The notes under the pieces: model-generated
What the model saw: only the letters and a program-made list of their open reading frames with translations
Databases searched by the model: none
What the model was told of the DNA's origin: nothing
Made by a program: the position numbers and the translations under genes
DNA from: Actinotalea endophytica
GTDB taxonomy: Bacteria; Actinomycetota; Actinomycetes; Actinomycetales; Cellulomonadaceae
Direction: 5' to 3'
Length of the DNA: 64,000 bases
NCBI RefSeq assembly: GCF_025717005.1
Contig: NZ_JAOVZU010000005.1
Coordinates: 186,001-250,000, forward strand
Shown: piece by piece, positions 58,444 through 64,000 of the stretch
Numbering within the stretch: the stretch's first letter is position 1
How the letters are laid out: the number at the start of each line of letters is the position of its first letter

Positions 58444-59490
58444 ATGAGCAACGCCTCCGCCATGGCGGTCCGGGTCGCCCGTCACCCGCACGTCCGGTTC
58501 CTCGTCTTCGGCGCGGTCCTGATGACCCTCCCGGCCCTCGCGTCCAGCGGGATCATGATGACGAGCACGCTCTCCACGCTCGGGTTCACGCTGATCTACG
58601 CGATCGTGGCCATGGGCCTGAACCTGCTGCTCGGCTACTCGGGGCTGATCTCGCTCGGCACCGCAGGCTTCATGGGGCTCGGCGCCTACCTCGCCGCGTA
58701 CGTCCAGGACGACCTGGGACTCGGCTTCTGGGTCGCCGTGCTCGCCGCCCTGATCGTGCCGACCTTCATCGGCCTGCTGGTGGGCGTCGTGTCCCTGCGG
58801 GTGCGCAGCATCTACCTCGCCATCGCCACCCTGACGATCTCCGAGATCCTGCTCAAGACGTTCGAGCAGGCGGAGTGGTTCACCCGCGGCACCGCGGGCA
58901 AGCAGTCGAGCTACCCGGTCGTGCTGGGCATCCAGACGGACCGCTCGTCGATGTTCTTCATCATCGTCGTCGCGCTGGTGCTCGTGATGATGCTGACCCA
59001 CAACATCGTGCACGGCCAGCTCGGCCGGGCGCTGCACGCGATGCGGTCGAGCGAGGTCGCGGCCCAGGCGATGGGCGTCAACGTGCTCACCTACAAGCTC
59101 TTCGCATTCGCGGTCGCGACGATGTACGCGGGGCTGGCCGGCGCGCTCTACCTGTTCTTCCTGAAGAGCTCCTACCCGTCGACCTGGAACCTCTTCCTGT
59201 CGCTGAACGTGGTCGCGATGGTCGTGGTGGGCGGCCTGCGCTCGATCTACGGCACCGTCGCCGGGGCGTTCGTGATCTTCGCCGTGCCGGAGCTCATCCT
59301 CAAGGAGCTCCCGGTGATCGGCGACACCCCCGGCCTGCCGTACATCTTCTCCGGCGTGCTCATCGTCGTGGTGATCATGTTCTTCCCCCAAGGGCTACGG
59401 GGTCTGACCGACCTGCTGCGCGGCCTCGTCACGCGCCGTCCGTCGGCCGCCGCGAGCGAGCAGGCGCCCGAGGAGGTGGCGGCCCGATGA
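58444..59490 (+). CDS. livM: Branched-chain amino-acid-type ABC permease LivM (second system)
   Basis: 348 residues with a hydrophobic N-terminus, the LivM motif GLNLLLGYSGLISLGTAGFMGLGAY, the coupling loop LHAMRSSEVAAQAMGVNVLTYK and the C-terminal FFPQGLRGL. A three-base gap follows livH, and the end overlaps livG by four bases. The periplasmic loop around TRGTAGKQSSYPVV may face the binding protein. Confidence 0.92.
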   Translation: MSNASAMAVRVARHPHVRFLVFGAVLMTLPALASSGIMMTSTLSTLGFTLIYAIVAMGLNLLLGYSGLISLGTAGFMGLGAYLAAYVQDDLGLGFWVAVLAALIVPTFIGLLVGVVSLRVRSIYLAIATLTISEILLKTFEQAEWFTRGTAGKQSSYPVVLGIQTDRSSMFFIIVVALVLVMMLTHNIVHGQLGRALHAMRSSEVAAQAMGVNVLTYKLFAFAVATMYAGLAGALYLFFLKSSYPSTWNLFLSLNVVAMVVVGGLRSIYGTVAGAFVIFAVPELILKELPVIGDTPGLPYIFSGVLIVVVIMFFPQGLRGLTDLLRGLVTRRPSAAASEQAPEEVAAR

Positions 59491-60305
59491 CCGACGTCCT
59501 CCAGGTCGAGCACCTGTCCATCAGCTTCGGCGGCCTCAAGGCCCTCGACGACCTCTCGTTCACGGTCGGCGACAGCGAGATCTTCGGTCTCATCGGCCCC
59601 AACGGCGCGGGCAAGACGACCGTCTTCAACTGCATCACGCAGTTCTACCGGCCCGACGCCGGCGCGGTCTGGTTCGCCCCCGGCGCCGACCGGCTCGCCC
59701 GGGCCGGGCACCACGGGACCGACAAGGTCGACCTCGTCGGCGTGCCGGTGCACCGGGTCATCAAGCACGGCCTGGTCCGGACGTTCCAGAACGTCGAGAT
59801 CATCCCCGAGCTGTCGCTCATCGACAACGTGCTGATCGGCGGTCACATCGACTTCAAGGCGAGCATGCTCGCGCAGATGTTCCGGCTGCCGAGCTCGCGC
59901 CGAGAAGAGGCCGCGCTGCGGGAGAAGGCGCGGGGCGCCCTGGCGTTCCTGAGCATCGACCACCTCGCCGACGAGCCGGCCGGCGGTCAGCCGTACGGCG
60001 TGCGCAAGCGCCTGGAGATGGCCCGCACGCTGATGGCCGAGCCGCGGCTGATCATCCTCGACGAGCCGGCCGCCGGCCTCAACGAGTCCGAGACCGAGGG
60101 CCTGGCCGAGACCATCCGCCGGGTCCGCGACGAGTACGGCTGCTCGATCCTGCTCGTCGAGCACGACATGGGCCTGGTCATGAACGTGTGCGACCGGATC
60201 TGCGCGATCTCGTTCGGCAAGTTCCTCGCGGAGGGCACGCCGACCCAGATCCAGCGCGACCCGAAGGTCCACGAGGCCTACCTCGGGGAGCGTGACGATG
60301 TCTGA
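59487..60305 (+). CDS. livG: Branched-chain amino-acid-type ABC ATPase LivG (second system)
   Basis: 272 residues. Walker A is GPNGAGKTTVF and Walker B is LIILDEPAAGLNESE, with His in VEHDMGLVM. The ABC signature is the LivG-style variant (GGQPYGVRKRLEMARTLM) in place of LSGGQ. A 30-residue insert after the first strand pair (around FAPGADRLARAGHHGTDKV) is longer than in the first system. It starts in an ATGA overlap with livM and overlaps livF by eight bases. Confidence 0.92.
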   Translation: MTDVLQVEHLSISFGGLKALDDLSFTVGDSEIFGLIGPNGAGKTTVFNCITQFYRPDAGAVWFAPGADRLARAGHHGTDKVDLVGVPVHRVIKHGLVRTFQNVEIIPELSLIDNVLIGGHIDFKASMLAQMFRLPSSRREEAALREKARGALAFLSIDHLADEPAGGQPYGVRKRLEMARTLMAEPRLIILDEPAAGLNESETEGLAETIRRVRDEYGCSILLVEHDMGLVMNVCDRICAISFGKFLAEGTPTQIQRDPKVHEAYLGERDDV

Positions 60306-61053
60306 GATCGCCCTGTCCATCCGCGGGCTCGTGATCCGCTACGGCGCGGTCGAGGCCGTCCGCGGCATCGACCTGGACGTGCCGCGGGGCCAGGTGGTCG
60401 CGCTGCTCGGCGCCAACGGCGCCGGGAAGACGTCCACGCTCCGCGCCGTCTCGGGACTCACCCGGGCCGCGGCCGGGTCGATCCTCTACGACGGCGCGGA
60501 CATCACCCACCTCGACGCCGAGAAGATCACCCGGCTCGGCATCGCCCAGTCGCCCGAGGGCCGCCAGGTGTTCGCCGACCTCACCGTCGAGGAGAACCTG
60601 CGGACCGGCGCGTTCACGGTCCGCGACCGCGCCCAGGTCGCAGCGAGCTTCGAGCGCTGCTACGGCTACTTCCCCCGGCTCGCCGAGCGGCGCACCCAGC
60701 TCGCCTACACGCTGTCCGGCGGCGAGCTGCAGATGCTCGCGATCGCCCGGGCCCTCATGGCCGGCCCCTCACTGCTGCTGCTCGACGAGCCGTCGCTGGG
60801 CCTGGCCCCGCTCGTCGTGCAGGACATCTTCCGGATCCTGTCCGAGATCAAGGCGGAGGGCACGACCGTGCTGATCGTGGAGCAGAACGCGCTCCAGACG
60901 CTGAAGATCGCCGACTACGCCTACGTGCTCGCCACGGGGCGCAACCACCTCCAGGGCCCGGCGGCAGACCTCATCCAGGACCACGCGCTCGTCGAGGCGT
61001 ACCTCGGCTCAGGCGGCAAGCACCCGGAGAAGAACACGAAGGAGACACCGTGA
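60298..61053 (+). CDS. livF: Branched-chain amino-acid-type ABC ATPase LivF (second system)
   Basis: 251 residues, with Walker A GANGAGKTSTL, signature LSGGELQMLAIARALM, Walker B LLLDEPSLGLAP and the LivF-type VEQNALQTL. ATG 60298 is used because GGGGAG lies seven bases upstream; GTG 60292 would sit too close to it. It ends in a GTGA overlap with the binding-protein gene. Confidence 0.92.
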   Translation: MSEIALSIRGLVIRYGAVEAVRGIDLDVPRGQVVALLGANGAGKTSTLRAVSGLTRAAAGSILYDGADITHLDAEKITRLGIAQSPEGRQVFADLTVEENLRTGAFTVRDRAQVAASFERCYGYFPRLAERRTQLAYTLSGGELQMLAIARALMAGPSLLLLDEPSLGLAPLVVQDIFRILSEIKAEGTTVLIVEQNALQTLKIADYAYVLATGRNHLQGPAADLIQDHALVEAYLGSGGKHPEKNTKETP

Positions 61054-62345
61054 AGAGGAAGAAGTTCATCGCGACGGCAGTCGCCGCATCGCTCGCCGTG
61101 CTGATGGCCGGGTGCTCAGGCGCCTCCGCCGACTCCGGCAGTGACGACGGGACCAGCAGCAGCAGCGCGACCGGTGGCGACGAGGCCACCGGCATGGTCC
61201 AGGGCATCACCGACGACAAGATCCTGATCGCCAACAGCGCGGCGACCTCCGGCGCCTACGCGCCGGTCGGCGTGCCGTTCCTGGCCGGCCTGCAGGGCTA
61301 CCTCGACATGGTGAACGCGTCCGGCGGCATCGACGGGCGGCAGATCGAGTTCCTGCACACCGACGACGAGTTCGACCCGGCCAAGGGCAGCGCGGCCCTG
61401 ACCAAGTTCATCGAGGACGACAAGGTCTTCGCGATCGTCGGCCACTTCGGCACGCCGGTCGTCGCCGCCACGGTGGACACGCTCAAGGAGGCCGGCATCC
61501 CGTCGGTCTACTTCGCCACCGGCATCGGCCAGCTCTACGCCGACGACGCCCAGACCGACGCCGACGGCGCCAACCTGTTCCCGGTGCAGCCGCTGTACCG
61601 CACCGAGGGCGGCATCATGGCCGCGTACGCCGCGGGCAAGTTCGGCGCGACGAAGATCGGCATCATCTACACCAACGACGACGCCGGCTCGGACCTCGAG
61701 AAGGGTGCCGTCGAGCAGATCGACGCGATGGACGGCGTCGAGTACGTCGAGGAGCAGGTCGCTGCCGGCGCCCCCGACGTCTCCGCCGCGGTGACCTCGA
61801 TCAAGAACGCGGACGTCGACTTCATCATCATCGCCGCGATCCAGGCGACCATGCCGACCATCGTCAAGGAGCTCGCCGCGCAGGGCGTGGACAAGGACGC
61901 GATCACCACCTACGTGAACGTCTCCTCGGCCATGAGCGAGGCCGTCGTCGGTGACATCCAGGGCAAGTTCGACCTCTACGGCCCGGGCTGGGTCGACTAC
62001 TCCAGCGACGTCGCACAGGCCTCCCTGGCCGACTTCCAGGCGAACGTCGACGCCGAGTACGCCAACAACGTCTACGCCCAGACCGGCTGGATCGCCGCGT
62101 CGTTCTTCGTCGAGGGCCTCACCCGGCTCGAGGGCCAGGACGTCACCTGGGACTCGTACAAGGCCGCGATGGAAGAGGCCCCGATCCAGAACCCGTTCGG
62201 CGGGACGATCGACTACAGCAACGGCCAGCGCAAGGGCACCCAGGAGATGAGCCTGTCCAAGGTCGTGCCCATCGACGACGCCAACCCGGTCGGCTGGGAG
62301 CAGGTCGAACCGCTCCAGAGCATCGACTCCCTGCTGGGTCAGTAG
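61050..62345 (+). CDS. ABC transporter substrate-binding lipoprotein (second Liv system)
   Basis: 431 residues. The signal peptide MKRKKFIATAVAASLAVLMAG is followed by lipobox Cys22 (LMAGC) and a Ser/Gly-rich tether. The Peripla_BP_6 domain opens with ILIANSAATSGAYAPVGVPFLAGLQGYLDMVNASGGIDGRQ. Compared with the LivK-like protein at 40607 it is rich in aromatic and acidic residues (FLHTDDEFDP, YGPGWVDYSSD) and differs in sequence throughout, so a different ligand is likely. The GTG start overlaps the livF stop. Confidence 0.92.
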   Translation: MKRKKFIATAVAASLAVLMAGCSGASADSGSDDGTSSSSATGGDEATGMVQGITDDKILIANSAATSGAYAPVGVPFLAGLQGYLDMVNASGGIDGRQIEFLHTDDEFDPAKGSAALTKFIEDDKVFAIVGHFGTPVVAATVDTLKEAGIPSVYFATGIGQLYADDAQTDADGANLFPVQPLYRTEGGIMAAYAAGKFGATKIGIIYTNDDAGSDLEKGAVEQIDAMDGVEYVEEQVAAGAPDVSAAVTSIKNADVDFIIIAAIQATMPTIVKELAAQGVDKDAITTYVNVSSAMSEAVVGDIQGKFDLYGPGWVDYSSDVAQASLADFQANVDAEYANNVYAQTGWIAASFFVEGLTRLEGQDVTWDSYKAAMEEAPIQNPFGGTIDYSNGQRKGTQEMSLSKVVPIDDANPVGWEQVEPLQSIDSLLGQ

Positions 62346-62351
62346 CACGCG

Positions 62352-62388
62352 CACGGGCCGGGGACTGCCCGGCGGTCCCCGGCCCGTG
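62352..62388 (+). terminator. Terminator of the second liv operon
   Basis: A perfect 14-bp stem (CACGGGCCGGGGAC and complement) with a nine-base loop, six bases past the binding-protein stop and 31 bases before the next start. It may be partial, since the following genes are on the same strand. Confidence 0.75.
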
Positions 62389-62418
62389 GCACCACCACGA
62401 CTTCGTGAGGCAAGAGTG

Positions 62419-63453
62419 ATGAGCACGCAGGAGAACGTCGGCATCCTCGGCTACGGGCTGTACCTGCCCGAGCCTGTGATGACCGCACGCGAGATCTCGG
62501 AGGCCACCGGCGGCGTCTGGTCCGAGGACGCCGTGGTCGACAAGCTCGGCATCGTCCGCAAGCCGGTGCCCGGTCCGGGCGACGGCACCCAGGAGATGGG
62601 GGCGCGCGCCGCGCTCGACGCGCTGGAGCGCACCGGTCTCGACCCGCTCGAGATCGACGTCATCCTGTGCATCGGCGAGGAGTGGAAGGAGTACGGGCTG
62701 ACCACGTCGGCGCTGTACATCCAGGACCGGATCGGCGCCACGAACGCCTGGGGCATCGACGTGGCGAACCGGTGCTGCACCACCCTCACCGCGCTCAAGA
62801 TGGCCAAGGACATGCTCCTGGCCGACGACGACATCGACACGGTGCTGGTCGCGGGCGGGTACCGCAACGGCGACTTCGTCGACTACACCGACACCACCGC
62901 GTCGATGTTCTTCAACCTCGGTGCCGGCGGCGGCGCGTTCCTGGTCCGCAAGGGCATGGACGAGAACCTCATCCTCGGCACCCACATCCTGTCCGACGGC
63001 TCGCTGGCGCACACCGCCGGGGTCCAGATCGGTGGCACCGCCGAGCCGTTCACGCCCGACAACGTCGCCGAGGGCTACCGCTCGCTGCGGCTGATGGACC
63101 CGGTGCGGATGAAGGAGCGGCTCAACGCGACCAGCCTGCCCAACTGGTACACGTGCATCGACGAGAGCCTGCGCAAGAGCGGCGGGCTGAAGCGTGCGGA
63201 CATCGACTACCTCGGGGTGCTGCACTTCAAGCGCAGCCAGCACCTGGCGATGCTCGCGGACCTCGGCCTCACCGAGGACGACACCACCTATCTCGAGGAC
63301 TACGGCCACATCGGCCAGGTGGACCAGATGCTCACCCTCCACCTGGGCCTCGCCGCCGGGAAGATCACCGACGGCTCGCTGGTCACCCTCATCGCGGCAG
63401 GCATCGGCTACGTCTGGGCCTCCACGTGCATCCGCTGGGGAAAGGCGAAGTGA
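62419..63453 (+). CDS. KASIII-like (thiolase-superfamily) condensing enzyme, Cys-His-His type
   Basis: 344 residues of the 3-oxoacyl-ACP synthase III/HMG-CoA-synthase-like fold. The nucleophile is in DVANRCCTTLTALKMA (Cys119 aligns with FabH Cys112). The FabH His is replaced by VLHFKRSQ (His269), and the FabH Asn of GNTSAAS is replaced by His297 in DYGHIGQVDQ. So a Cys-His-His set appears in a KASIII frame. ATG 62419 follows GAGG at nine bases. Stop and the next ATG overlap, coupling it to a CoA-transferase. It probably acts on CoA thioesters, not on fatty acid initiation. Confidence 0.82.
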   Translation: MSTQENVGILGYGLYLPEPVMTAREISEATGGVWSEDAVVDKLGIVRKPVPGPGDGTQEMGARAALDALERTGLDPLEIDVILCIGEEWKEYGLTTSALYIQDRIGATNAWGIDVANRCCTTLTALKMAKDMLLADDDIDTVLVAGGYRNGDFVDYTDTTASMFFNLGAGGGAFLVRKGMDENLILGTHILSDGSLAHTAGVQIGGTAEPFTPDNVAEGYRSLRLMDPVRMKERLNATSLPNWYTCIDESLRKSGGLKRADIDYLGVLHFKRSQHLAMLADLGLTEDDTTYLEDYGHIGQVDQMLTLHLGLAAGKITDGSLVTLIAAGIGYVWASTCIRWGKAK

Positions 63454-64000
63454 TGGTCGACTACCGCTCCAAGCTGATCACCGTCGACCAGGCCCTGGAC
63501 CTCGTCGGCGACGGCGACAACATCACCGTGGGCCTCGGCGCCAACGAACCGCCGGCCTTCCTCGGCAACCTGCACCGGATCGCCGACCGGGTCAGCGACG
63601 TCACGGTCACGAACTGCCTGCCGACCGTGGCCGGCGAGTACCTCTCGGAGGAGAACGTCCGCTCGTCGTTCAAGATCGACTGCTGGTTCTCGACCCCGCC
63701 GCTGCGCAAGCTCGCCGGCACCGGACGGGTCAGCTTCATCCCCAACCACCTGCACCTGGCGGGGACCAAGCGCAACAGCCACCGCCGCTCGCGCATCATG
63801 ATCTCGCTCGCCTCGATGCCGGAGGCCACCGGTCGGACCCGGTTCGCCTGCGGCAACACCTACGAGGAGATGATCGCCCGCGAGGCGGACCTGCGGATCC
63901 TCGAGATCAGCCCGAACGCGCCCTACTCCTACGGGCAGAACTACCTCGACTGGGACTCGATCGACTACGTGATCGAGTCCGACGGGCGGCCCGGCACGAT
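63453..64000 (+). CDS. Acetyl-CoA hydrolase/CoA-transferase family protein, 5' part
   Basis: 182 codons before the window ends. The sequence fits the Cat1/Ach1 (4-hydroxybutyrate CoA-transferase or acetyl-CoA hydrolase) family. It contains KLITVDQALDLVGDGDNITVGLGANEP, the strand RVSFIPNHLHLAGT and the ISPNAPYSYGQNYLDW...DYVIESD segment. The catalytic Glu and the C-terminal half are beyond the edge, so transferase versus hydrolase cannot be told. ATG shares a base with the previous stop (TGATG). Confidence 0.82.
   Translation, partial: MVDYRSKLITVDQALDLVGDGDNITVGLGANEPPAFLGNLHRIADRVSDVTVTNCLPTVAGEYLSEENVRSSFKIDCWFSTPPLRKLAGTGRVSFIPNHLHLAGTKRNSHRRSRIMISLASMPEATGRTRFACGNTYEEMIAREADLRILEISPNAPYSYGQNYLDWDSIDYVIESDGRPGT

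Overview
The window is high-GC DNA from an actinomycete (Actinomycetota). This is inferred from gene content rather than from any marker search: RbpA, WhiA, OpcA, an ANTAR-type PdtaR regulator, a four-domain ribosomal protein S1, a non-proofreading-type PolA, and many GTG starts. Several genes have a TANNNT box 6-7 bases before the start codon, as expected for leaderless mRNAs. No plasmid or prophage backbone is visible and nearly all sequence is coding. I cannot place the organism below class with confidence.

Region 1 (1-17.6 kb) is central carbon metabolism and its neighbours. The 5' part of ctaB runs off the left edge. It is followed by a tight pentose-phosphate operon (tkt, tal, zwf, opcA, pgl). 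On the opposite strand are hypA-hypB (nickel insertion, with no hydrogenase or urease genes in view), rbpA, secG, tpiA, pgk, gap, whiA, yvcK, rapZ and uvrC.

Region 2 (17.6-35.2 kb) is DNA repair and housekeeping. It carries an OsmC protein, uvrA, a soluble Ser/Thr kinase, two small enzymes or lipid-binding-like proteins, uvrB, pcp, coaE, rpsA, a tandem-fused 'eukaryote-type' phosphofructokinase, a methyltransferase, polA, a thioesterase and an acetyltransferase. uvrA, uvrB, uvrC, polA, coaE and pdtaR all look leaderless.

Region 3 (35.2-46.6 kb) is more accessory. A first branched-chain amino-acid-type (Liv) ABC transporter has its permease LivH fused to a secreted beta-sandwich-like domain. 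Its presumed binding protein is encoded convergently. Between them sits an XRE/DUF2975 pair with a twin inverted-repeat operator. Then come pdtaR, a tRNA with a leucine (CAA) anticodon but a short variable arm, the stump of a tyrosine-recombinase integrase beside that tRNA, and a divergent flavin oxidoreductase/TetR pair around a 28-bp palindrome.

Region 4 (46.7-64 kb) has ppc, a dCMP-type deaminase, an alkylsulfatase-SulP pair, three small genes, and a catabolic block. The block is hbd-ech-maoC on one strand and, divergently, a complete second Liv transporter (livHMGF plus a lipoprotein). It is followed by a KASIII-like condensing enzyme with a Cys-His-His instead of Cys-His-Asn pattern and a CoA-transferase/hydrolase cut by the right edge. 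The 414-bp divergent promoter region holds eight copies of TGTCA/TGACA. This suggests a regulated uptake-and-beta-oxidation system for an acid whose identity the sequence does not reveal.
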